Source: CAYYAU01 sp964469765 [NCBI: uncultured Clostridia bacterium] (lineage in GTDB: Bacteria > UBA6262 > WVXT01 > CAYYAU01). Taken from it: a stretch of 12,541 nucleotides of DNA. Shown here piece by piece: positions 6,632 through 12,541 of the stretch (the stretch's first letter is position 1; the number at the start of each line of letters is the position of its first letter). The position numbers and the translations under genes are program-made. The stretch is taken from NCBI GenBank assembly GCA_964469765.1, contig CAYYAU010000014.1, positions 1 through 12,541 on the forward strand. Reading direction: 5' to 3'. The notes under the pieces were generated by a model. The model was not told where the DNA came from and did not search any database. It was given only the letters and a program-made list of their open reading frames with translations.

Positions 6632-6751
6632 ACTTTACATTTTTTTCCGTCAGACAACAGGCAAATCAGCCTCTATCTGAAACTTTACATTTTTTAGTTT
6701 TGATTACGGGTGACTTTGGTAGTATTTGGATTTTGGATTTTTCACTTTACA
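6632..6751. repeat. Three dispersed ACTTTACA copies in AT-rich spacer
   Basis: ACTTTACA occurs at 6632-6639, 6682-6689 and 6744-6751; the first two continue into a run of at least six T. The related ATGTAAAGT (5038-5046, opposite strand) and a shared GTCAGAC (5015-5021 and 6649-6655) suggest both intergenic regions contain decayed copies of one repeat family. The matches are short, so chance is possible. Confidence 0.4.
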
Positions 6752-6760
6752 CTGCTTTAA

Positions 6761-6900
6761 GGATAGGTGCTCCGCCACAGTGATGACAGGCAAGGGGGTG
6801 AAGGGGTGCGGTTTGTGACGAATAAGGAGCGATGACCGAGCGTAGCGAGGGAAAAGCACTGCCGCAAGATGGTGAGCGGCCACGAAGCCCCTCATTGGGA
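6761..6900. other. GC-rich non-coding island before tRNA-Ser
   Basis: This fills part of the gene-free stretch 6430-6941. Counting by hand, 84 of 140 bases are G or C (60%), against about 30% on its left side. It contains GCCGC (6861-6865) pairing with GCGGC (6876-6880), and GAGCG/GTAGCGAGG-like words near 6825-6850. It does not match features I know of SRP RNA, RNase P RNA, tmRNA or 6S RNA. An open minus-strand frame covers it but has no ribosome binding site and no recognisable domain. It could be a structured RNA, a dispersed repeat, or a remnant of a transferred element. Confidence 0.5.
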
Positions 6901-6923
6901 TATAGAGGAGAGTTTAGTATATT
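6895..6923 (+). promoter_or_regulatory. Possible promoter of tRNA-Ser
   Basis: TTGGGA (6895-6900) and TATATT (6918-6923) are 17 nt apart, with 4 and 5 of 6 matches to the sigma-70 consensus. Transcription would begin near 6930, about 12 nt before the mature tRNA end. The position is suitable but the -35 box is weak. Confidence 0.4.
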
Positions 6924-6941
6924 GATAAGTTAGATTATTAA

Positions 6942-7031
6942 GGAGAGGTACCCAAGTGGCTGAAGGGGCGGGTTTGCTAAACCTGTAGTACCGATTCGTC
7001 GGTAGCGAGAGTTCGAATCTCTCCCTCTCCG
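6942..7031 (+). tRNA. tRNA-Ser (anticodon GCU)
   Basis: A full 90-nt cloverleaf can be drawn. The acceptor stem GGAGAGG (6942-6948) pairs with CCTCTCC (7024-7030), with discriminator G at 7031. The anticodon stem is 6969-6973 with 6981-6985 (one G-T pair) around the loop TTGCTAA, placing anticodon GCT at 6976-6978; it reads AGC and AGU serine codons. The long variable arm typical of serine tRNA is TACCGA-TTCG-TCGGTA. The T arm is GAGAG-TTCGAAT-CTCTC. CCA is not encoded and must be added enzymatically. Confidence 0.96.
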
Positions 7032-7050
7032 TGTTCCGCTGAAAGAGAAA

Positions 7051-7079
7051 TGCAGATTCTGAATGCGAGAATTTATAAT
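7051..7079 (+). promoter_or_regulatory. Possible promoter of the 7117-10872 gene group
   Basis: A perfect TATAAT at 7074-7079 lies about 38 nt before the ATG at 7117. Its best -35 at 17-nt spacing, TGCAGA (7051-7056), matches only 3 of 6. Read-through from tRNA-Ser is the alternative. Confidence 0.35.
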
Positions 7080-7116
7080 TGAGAAAAATAATACTTATGT
7101 GAGTTAGAACTACAAA

Positions 7117-7326
7117 ATGAAAGAGATTAGAGTAAAGTGTTATTCGGGGTACAAATATCCAGAGAAACCAGAGGTTATAGTTGATAGGGATAAAGAGTAT
7201 AAGATAACAAAGATTATAAGACAATGGAATACACCATATAAAAACTTCTTTGAAGTAGAAATCTGTAAAGGAATAAAAAAAACAATCTCTTACTCATTTA
7301 ACCAAGATAAGTGGTTTATGGACTAA
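7117..7326 (+). CDS. Small conserved-looking hypothetical protein
   Basis: The 69-aa product has no signal peptide or membrane segment and is rich in charged and aromatic residues. The opening K-E-I-R-V-K-C-Y-S-G-Y-K, a central I-x-R-Q-W and the ending D-K-W-F resemble, from memory, a family of unnamed short bacterial proteins with a CYSGYK start and a D-x-W-x-L end; no function is known for them. The ribosome binding site is weak. It ends 27 nt before the secreted FlgD-like protein on the same strand and may head that operon. Codon use looks like that of its neighbours. I consider it a real gene, of unknown role. Confidence 0.68.
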   Translation: MKEIRVKCYSGYKYPEKPEVIVDRDKEYKITKIIRQWNTPYKNFFEVEICKGIKKTISYSFNQDKWFMD

Positions 7327-7353
7327 AAAAGTAGTGATAGAAGAGACAAGATT

Positions 7354-8220
7354 ATGATAAAGAAATATTTCTTTTATTGTGTTATTTTATTTTTATCTTC
7401 TAATTTATCTTCTGCTTCTTATAATATTTTATATCCTACACAGACAGTTACCATTCAATCTGGAGATGTAATACTTTCTATCCCAAAAGGTGTCCTACCA
7501 AAACCTTGTACCATTGAAATAATTGAGATTACCGCTTCTTTGTCATCCGATGTTTTGGATGCAAACAGTTTTGCTCGCTCCTCGGCGAATTTAAAGGTGG
7601 TTCAGGATAAAGCATATTCCATTCGGGCAACGGATGAAAATGGAGTAAATATTGTTCAGCTTAATGGATACTTAACCCTTACTATTCTATATTCTGATAA
7701 TAATAATGATGGTTATGTTGACGGAACATATGTGGATGAGAAGTATCTAAAGATATTTTATTTGTGTTCTTCCACTCGCAAGTGGCAACTTATATCAAGA
7801 CCTGACTGTGTTAATAATCCCAGTGAGAATACCGTTTCTGCAAAGGTTAACCATTTCTCTAAGTATGCTCTTTTAGGGTATGCTCCAGCTAAAAATTTGA
7901 TTTCAGAGATATTTAACTGTCCAAATCCTTTTAGTCCATATGACGGCAGTACAAAGATTCTTTATACACTTTCAGAGAATACTAAGGTTAATATCAGAAT
8001 TTATAATTTGATAGGGGATCTTGTTAGAGAGATGAGTTTTTCTTCTGGAGAAGAAGGGGCGATAGGAACATCTGAAGGGTATACTAACGAGGTTGAATGG
8101 GACGGAAGAAATGGAAAGGGTATGGTTGTAGCTAACGGGACATATATTTGTGTAGTGAGAGCTAAAAATAACAATGGGACAGAAAAAGTAAAATATAGAA
8201 AGATTACAGTTTTAAAATGA
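7354..8220 (+). CDS. Secreted protein, ZU5-like region plus FlgD-like Ig domain
   Basis: The 288-aa protein begins with a signal peptide (about 1-22, cleavage near S-S-A-S). The first half has a pattern seen in ZU5-like extracellular domains (V-I-L-S-I-P-K-G-V-L-P-x-P-x-T-I, about 37-55) and a calcium-loop-like D-N-N-N-D-G-Y-V-D-G at 115-124. The last 100 residues (about 185-288) form a FlgD-like Ig domain: NCPNPFSP, then Y-T-L-S-E-N-T-K-V-N-I-R-I-Y-N-L-I-G, E-W-D-G-R-N, and G-T-Y. Such C-terminal domains are common on exported proteins of Bacteroidota-like and candidate-phylum bacteria, where related ones act as sorting signals. No sorting machinery is visible here, so attachment is unproven. 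Its stop overlaps the next start by 4 nt (ATGA). Confidence 0.85.
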   Translation: MIKKYFFYCVILFLSSNLSSASYNILYPTQTVTIQSGDVILSIPKGVLPKPCTIEIIEITASLSSDVLDANSFARSSANLKVVQDKAYSIRATDENGVNIVQLNGYLTLTILYSDNNNDGYVDGTYVDEKYLKIFYLCSSTRKWQLISRPDCVNNPSENTVSAKVNHFSKYALLGYAPAKNLISEIFNCPNPFSPYDGSTKILYTLSENTKVNIRIYNLIGDLVREMSFSSGEEGAIGTSEGYTNEVEWDGRNGKGMVVANGTYICVVRAKNNNGTEKVKYRKITVLK

Positions 8221-9629
8221 GAAAAGTATTAACCATTTTTTTAGTGTGTATTTTACCAACTATTTTATTTTCATTTTATTTTGGTTCTGATGATAGTGGG
8301 TTACCTTCTGATGTTTTATCTAACTTTTCTTCAAGTGCAAGAGCATTTAGTATGGCAAACACCTTTTCCGCTGTAAGAGATGATGGGAACTGTGTATATT
8401 TTAATCCGGCTGGTATTGGTGATATGAAGGTTAAAGAGATAAACTTTACTTATACTGATCTTTTTCTATCAGGGAGCTATAGTTTTATAAATATTGCTTA
8501 TCCATTGAGAGAGGGAAATGTGTTTGGATTATCAAGATTAGGTATAAATGTTAATAATATCCAGAAAACTGATGAGTTTGGAAGCATTTTAGGAAATTTT
8601 AATGATTCTTTTAGTGTATATTACATTACATATGCAAGAAAGTTGTTCCCAAAATTCAATTGCGGGATTAATCTAAAAGTTATAAGGCAAAGCATTGATA
8701 CTCGTTCAGCAATGTCATATGGAGTTGATTTAGGAATAAATTACATTACACCTTTTAAGCATATAAAAGGAGGAATTTGTTTTCAAAACATTATTACACC
8801 TAAAATAAAACTAAACCAGAACTATGATACCTACCCTTTTAACATAAAGATAGGTATTTCTTATCCTTATATAAAGAAGAAAGGACAAATTTTCATAGAT
8901 GCGGATATCCAGAATGTGTTTCCTGTGAAGAGTCTATTTCTTTCAAACAAGAGTTATTTACCTGTGAGATGGTCTGTAGGAACTGAGTATAATATAAAAC
9001 CTATATTTGCTCTAAGGGCAGGCATTAATTACAAAGAAGTTACATTTGGATTTGGGATTAAGGAAGAGCGATTTAATTTAGATTATGGTGTTGGTTTTCA
9101 TAATTTAGGTGTTATGCATAGGATAGGATTGAAATATAAATGGGGAATGCTTCTATCAGAAAAAGAGGTCCTGTTAAATGTAAAGGAGAGAAAGATAACC
9201 ATTGAAAGATATTTTGTTTTATCGCTAAAGGCATATAATGAAAAGAACTATAAACGAGCAAGAAGGTTGATAAAGAAAACGCTTGATATTAACCCTGATA
9301 ATCCTGAAGCAAAAAGACTATGTGACCAGATTGATTCTCAATTAAGAAAGGATACTGCTAAAAAAAACTATATTGAAGGGATTGAGCTTATTTTTAATGG
9401 TGAAAAGGATAAAGGAATAAAAAAGACAGAGACAGCATTAAAAATGTATCCTGAAGTATCTAAAGAAGTAGAGGAGAAGTTTTTTGTTGAGGCAAGCAGA
9501 TTAATTAGAAATAAACAGTATAAAGAAGCGAAAGAGTATTTGCTTAAAATATTAATAATTAATCCAGATAATAAAGATGCAGAATCCATGTTGAAAAAAC
9601 TTCTTTCAGTTTTAAAGTTTGTTAAATAA
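8217..9629 (+). CDS. PorV/UPF0164-like outer-membrane protein with TPR tail
   Basis: The 470-aa protein has a signal peptide (about 1-20) and an N-terminal region typical of the UPF0164/PorV type: S-S-A-R-A-F-S-M-A-N-T-F-S-A-V, D-D-G-N and Y-F-N-P-A-G-I (about 39-67). Alternating aromatic/hydrophobic strands follow to about residue 310, consistent with an outer-membrane beta-barrel. From about 330 to 460 there are at least two TPR-type helix pairs, each ending in I-N-P-D-N (about 358-362 and 448-452). A barrel joined to a TPR tail suggests an outer-membrane protein with a periplasmic docking surface. It overlaps the FlgD-like gene by 4 nt and is followed after 13 nt by another TPR protein, so these products probably act together. 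The barrel family is well supported; the precise role is unknown. Confidence 0.82.
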   Translation: MRKVLTIFLVCILPTILFSFYFGSDDSGLPSDVLSNFSSSARAFSMANTFSAVRDDGNCVYFNPAGIGDMKVKEINFTYTDLFLSGSYSFINIAYPLREGNVFGLSRLGINVNNIQKTDEFGSILGNFNDSFSVYYITYARKLFPKFNCGINLKVIRQSIDTRSAMSYGVDLGINYITPFKHIKGGICFQNIITPKIKLNQNYDTYPFNIKIGISYPYIKKKGQIFIDADIQNVFPVKSLFLSNKSYLPVRWSVGTEYNIKPIFALRAGINYKEVTFGFGIKEERFNLDYGVGFHNLGVMHRIGLKYKWGMLLSEKEVLLNVKERKITIERYFVLSLKAYNEKNYKRARRLIKKTLDINPDNPEAKRLCDQIDSQLRKDTAKKNYIEGIELIFNGEKDKGIKKTETALKMYPEVSKEVEEKFFVEASRLIRNKQYKEAKEYLLKILIINPDNKDAESMLKKLLSVLKFVK

Positions 9630-9642
9630 GGAGTGGTAATTT

Positions 9643-10872
9643 ATGAAGAGAATTATATTTGTTGTGATGCTCTGTGTTTTTTCTAATGTGGGATATGCTA
9701 TAGATGAAAAGGCGGCAGAAATATATTTTGATAAGAGTATTCATAGTTATCTAAATGGTAAGACTGAAGAGGCAATAAAGAATGCTGAACAAGGGTTAAA
9801 ACTTAATCCACAAAACTGGAGTATTAAGGACTTTCTTATAAAATTGCTCATTGAAAGAGGAAATGAACTTTATAAAAATAAAGTTTATTCAGAAGCACTG
9901 CCTTATTTTGAAAGAGCAAAGGCAATTGCTCCAAATAACAAAAATGTAAAGAAGATGTATACGATAATATACAATAAATTGCATCCAGAATCTGTTGTTC
10001 CAGGTTCTCAGCCTTCATTGGGGTTTACTAAGGAGTTACTAAATAGTGTTAAGTCTCAACAACGGAAGTTTTTACAATCCTTTCTTTTGCCAAAACAGCT
10101 TATTACAGAGATGGTGTCAAGATTTGAGAAACAGAGACAAGAGTTTTTCAAAATTCTTTCAGTAAGAGACAGAATGTTTGGGAGTGCTTTACAGAAAGAA
10201 CTTCGATTATTTTCAACAAAATTTTATATTTTGATAATTGGAGGAGCATTTGGTATAGGTTTAATGTTTTTATTAGTATATTTATTGCTTTCAAGAAGTA
10301 TTATTCAAAGAGAGAGGTTTTTGTTAAAACAACAGGAAAGAATCCTTAATATGTTCCATGAAGAGAATGTTGTTCTAATTCAAGGTACAAAGAAGCTTCT
10401 ATTGGCTTCATCAGAAATGCGGGAAGGAAAGGTTAGTTCAAAAGACATGCTTAATGATTCCAATCCAAGGGTAAGGGCTAAAGGTGTTGAAATTATTGAA
10501 GCTGAACTTATTGAACAGAAGGATAGCGAACTTGCTGAAAGAATTTTAAAGCCATTTTTAAATGACCCTGATAACCGAGTAAGAGCCAATGCAGTAAAAG
10601 CTATATATAGATACAATCCTGAGGTGGCAATGTTGAGGTTAAAGGAGATGTTTGAAAGCCAAGATAAATGGATGAAGGTAAGCGCTGCTTGGGTAGCTGG
10701 TGAAATTATTACTGATGAGACTACACAGTTTCTATTGAAATATAAAGATACAGATGATACCCATTTGAGAAACAGAGTAATAAAGTCTCTTATAAAAATA
10801 AAAGAAAATAAAGGTATATCTTCCACTCTTCAGAAAGAAGTTTCCCGATTCCTTTCTAAAGTAGAAGGCTAA
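9643..10872 (+). CDS. TPR-transmembrane-HEAT repeat protein
   Basis: The 409-aa product has a signal peptide or N-terminal anchor (about 1-19, ending V-G-Y-A), two to three TPR units (about 22-110, with L-K-L-N-P-Q-N and A-I-A-P-N-N-K), a helical linker, one clear membrane helix (about 195-217) followed by Arg/Lys, a further helix, and HEAT/PBS-lyase-like repeats (about 267-388: N-D-S-N-P-R-V-R-A-K, N-D-P-D-N-R-V-R-A-N-A). The charge pattern suggests TPRs in the periplasm and HEAT repeats in the cytoplasm. AAGGAG at 9628-9633, 9 nt upstream, supports the start. It follows the barrel gene by 13 nt, so it may link the envelope proteins to a cytoplasmic partner. No enzyme motif is seen. Confidence 0.82.
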   Translation: MKRIIFVVMLCVFSNVGYAIDEKAAEIYFDKSIHSYLNGKTEEAIKNAEQGLKLNPQNWSIKDFLIKLLIERGNELYKNKVYSEALPYFERAKAIAPNNKNVKKMYTIIYNKLHPESVVPGSQPSLGFTKELLNSVKSQQRKFLQSFLLPKQLITEMVSRFEKQRQEFFKILSVRDRMFGSALQKELRLFSTKFYILIIGGAFGIGLMFLLVYLLLSRSIIQRERFLLKQQERILNMFHEENVVLIQGTKKLLLASSEMREGKVSSKDMLNDSNPRVRAKGVEIIEAELIEQKDSELAERILKPFLNDPDNRVRANAVKAIYRYNPEVAMLRLKEMFESQDKWMKVSAAWVAGEIITDETTQFLLKYKDTDDTHLRNRVIKSLIKIKENKGISSTLQKEVSRFLSKVEG

Positions 10873-10938
10873 GTTAGAATACCTAATTTATAACTTTGTA
10901 GTTAATTCCTTCCTGAGATACTAAAGAAACTTAAAAAA

Positions 10939-10989
10939 TTAACAAAAATTTAACCTTTTTTTAACTTTATTTTGAGTATTTTGTATTAT
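10939..10989 (+). promoter_or_regulatory. Pho-box-like TTAAC array and promoter of the response regulator
   Basis: TTAAC occurs at 10939, 10950 and 10961, an exact 11-bp period, i.e. on one face of the helix. This is the layout of PhoB/PhoP-type binding sites; the cyanobacterial Pho box in particular uses YTTAAYYW octamers 3 bp apart. The third copy, TTAACT, also sits 17 nt before TATTAT (10984-10989), so the array overlaps the -35 position, as in activated Pho promoters. The start would fall near 10996. The downstream gene encodes an OmpR/PhoB-family regulator, which suggests autoregulation. Confidence 0.65.
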
Positions 10990-11024
10990 AACAATAGTAA
11001 GAGAGATAAGATGTTGGAGGTAAA

Positions 11025-11714
11025 ATGAAAAAAAGAATACTAATAATTGAGGATAATATAGACACACTTCTTCTTATTCAAGATATATTAGAAAGTAAAG
11101 GGTATTCAGTTTTTACTGCTACTACAGGTAACGAAGGTATAAAGACCGCTAAAGAGTTACATCCTGACTTGATAACACTGGATATAAGACTTCCTGATAT
11201 TAATGGATTTGAAGTATGTAAGGCTTTGAAGAAAGAAAAAGAAACTGAGGATATACCTATCTTAATGCTTACTGTTTTGAATAACCACGTAGATAAAGTG
11301 ACTGGGCTTGTGTTAGGAGCCGATGACTATTTGAACAAACCATTTGAGGAAGATGAACTTGTAGCACGGATAAAAGCAATATTAAGGTCGTTTGAGAAAA
11401 GGCTTTCAACACAGAGAATTAATGAGCCTACTTTTCAACCTGAAGAAGATATTATTTTAGATGAAGATAATTATAGAATAAAAATGAATGGGAAAACAGT
11501 ATTTTTAACACCGAAGGAAACAGGGATACTAAAGATTCTTTTGGAAAGAAAAGGAAAATTAGTCAAAAAGACCTTTCTTTTGGATACCTTATGGAAAATA
11601 GAACCTTCTTCTTCAAAGGTGTTAGACTGGCATATTTCTCAATTAAGAAAGAAATTAAAGCTTATTGGAAAACAAATCTATACAATCCAAAGATTAGGAT
11701 ATAGATTAGTATAA
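11025..11714 (+). CDS. OmpR/PhoB-family response regulator
   Basis: The 229-aa protein is a two-domain DNA-binding response regulator. The receiver (about 1-120) has E9/D10, phosphoacceptor D53 in LITLDIRLP, T83 and K105 in NKPF. The C-terminal winged helix (about 143-229) shows F-L-T-P-K-E-T-G-I-L, then V-L-D-W-H-I-S-Q-L-R-K-K-L and the ending Y-T-I-Q-R-L-G-Y-R-L, with the wing R-L-G-Y-R. GGAGG at 11016-11020, 4 nt before the ATG, gives a strong start. A triple TTAAC repeat upstream suggests it controls its own gene. No histidine kinase is adjacent: truA converges with it 3 nt after its stop. A phosphate role is suggested only by the box type and remains an inference. Confidence 0.95.
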   Translation: MKKRILIIEDNIDTLLLIQDILESKGYSVFTATTGNEGIKTAKELHPDLITLDIRLPDINGFEVCKALKKEKETEDIPILMLTVLNNHVDKVTGLVLGADDYLNKPFEEDELVARIKAILRSFEKRLSTQRINEPTFQPEEDIILDEDNYRIKMNGKTVFLTPKETGILKILLERKGKLVKKTFLLDTLWKIEPSSSKVLDWHISQLRKKLKLIGKQIYTIQRLGYRLV

Positions 11715-11717
11715 AAA

Positions 11718-12485
11718 CTAATAGGTTATCTTCCCAAGAAACAAACCTTTTGCAGGTGCAGTTTTGATAGGCCTTCTTATTTTTTTACCTGAAAGCAACG
11801 CCCTTAATTCCCGAATACTAAGTCTATTTTTACCAATTTCAATTAATGTTCCAACTATATTTCTTACCATTTTATAAAGAAAAAAATCTCCTTTAAACTC
11901 AAACATATAAAGGTTTTTAATCTGTAAGCTTCCTAAGAATCTGTTTACCTTTTTTATTTGAAGTTTTTTTAGTCTACATACAGATGTGTGAGCAGAAGAG
12001 CCCTTTGCAGCAAAAAAAGAAAAATTATGTAACCCTTTTAATAACTTTAAAGATGTTTTAATTTTTTTCCAATTAAGTTTTATTGGGATATGCCATACAT
12101 AATCATCTAAGAAAGGTGAGGTTTCTTTTCTATTTAGTATATAGTAGTAGTATACTTTTGTTTTACAATGGTATCGGGAATGAAACTCTAAAGGCACTTT
12201 GTTGATTCTTATAACCCTTATATCTTTGGGAAGTAGCCCGTTTATACTTCTTTTAAAACGCCTAAGGGTTATACTATTTTCTTCAATTTTAAAATGAGCA
12301 GTCTGGTTTATAGCATGAGCACCCCTATCAGTTCTACTTGCACCTATTAGTTTAATCGGTTGATCTGGAAATAGGATTTTTAATGTTTTCTCTATCTCTG
12401 CTTGAACAGTGTTATGACTTTTCTGTTTCTGCCAACCAAAATACTTTGTTCCTTTATACTCAATAACAACTCTTATATTCATCAT
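11718..12485 (-). CDS. truA: tRNA pseudouridine(38-40) synthase TruA
   Basis: TruA converts uridines 38-40 of the tRNA anticodon arm to pseudouridine. The 255-aa protein has the family pattern: Y-K-G-T-K-Y-F-G-W-Q at the N terminus, the catalytic GASRTDRGAHA motif (aspartate at about residue 53), the Y-Y-Y-Y-I strand, and a C-terminal F-L-Y-K-M-V-R-N-I-V-G segment. Three start codons lie in tandem: GTG at 12486-12488, ATG at 12483-12485 and ATG at 12480-12482. No good ribosome binding site separates them; I chose the first ATG, with an uncertainty of one codon either way. Its stop is 3 nt from the stop of the converging response regulator gene. The part upstream of the start is cut by the window end after 56 nt, with no feature recognised there. 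Confidence 0.95.
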   Translation of the reverse strand: MMNIRVVIEYKGTKYFGWQKQKSHNTVQAEIEKTLKILFPDQPIKLIGASRTDRGAHAINQTAHFKIEENSITLRRFKRSINGLLPKDIRVIRINKVPLEFHSRYHCKTKVYYYYILNRKETSPFLDDYVWHIPIKLNWKKIKTSLKLLKGLHNFSFFAAKGSSAHTSVCRLKKLQIKKVNRFLGSLQIKNLYMFEFKGDFFLYKMVRNIVGTLIEIGKNRLSIRELRALLSGKKIRRPIKTAPAKGLFLGKITY

Positions 12486-12541
12486 CACAAATTATCTAAG
12501 CCCTATCGCAAAATCAATAAACAAACCTTTATAATCATCAA

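Noticed and set aside
6704-6895. Open minus-strand frame of 63 codons through the GC-rich island
   Set aside because: It owes its openness to the composition change, has no ribosome binding site and no recognisable domain. The island itself is reported as unexplained DNA.
6942-7031. Attachment site of an integrated element at the tRNA-Ser 3' end
   Set aside because: No second copy of the tRNA 3' end and no integrase gene were seen in the window.
6892-7224. Open minus-strand frame of 110 codons across the tRNA gene
   Set aside because: Part of its translation is simply the antisense of tRNA-Ser (P-S-A-T-W-V-P-L), a common false gene; there is no ribosome binding site or domain.

Overview
The window is AT-rich (roughly one third G+C by eye). 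It carries a Gram-negative-type envelope operon: signal peptides, a PorV/UPF0164-like beta-barrel and a FlgD-like C-terminal domain. This mix, together with ClpB, a small heat-shock protein and a short CEEI-type anti-sigma-like protein, resembles uncultivated candidate phyla such as Omnitrophota or Firestonebacteria-like lineages. That placement is a low-confidence inference, because no phylogenetic marker other than truA is present.

Left part (1-4971, all on the minus strand): a Mth938-domain protein and a receiver-only response regulator lie upstream of an ECF sigma factor gene. The sigma gene overlaps by 4 nt a small acidic protein that looks like an anti-sigma factor with a decayed zinc-binding motif. 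Next come clpB and an hsp20 gene, closed by a strong terminator. The main discovery is that the same two-part promoter-like signal, GAATCC-N15-CATCTAAATAA, occurs exactly three times with identical spacing: before the sigma gene, before clpB, and inside the last codons of clpB in front of hsp20. The simplest reading is an autoregulated ECF sigma factor that drives a disaggregase/small-chaperone heat-shock regulon. No CIRCE/HrcA element was seen.

Middle (4972-7116): an aldo/keto reductase and a 4-oxalocrotonate-tautomerase-like protein form a minus-strand pair with a good sigma-70-type promoter. The two intergenic regions around this pair hold repeats and palindromes: a perfect tandem 18-mer, an 18-nt palindrome and an inverted repeat on one side; ACTTTACA repeats and a roughly 60% G+C non-coding island on the other. 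A tRNA-Ser(GCU) gene follows on the plus strand.

Right part (7117-12485): a small conserved-looking hypothetical protein is followed by a tight three-gene envelope operon. Its products are a secreted protein with a ZU5-like region and a FlgD-like domain, an outer-membrane-type barrel with a TPR tail, and a TPR-membrane-HEAT protein. Then comes an OmpR/PhoB-family response regulator, preceded by three TTAAC repeats at exactly 11-bp period that resemble a Pho box and suggest autoregulation. It converges with truA with only 3 nt between the stop codons.
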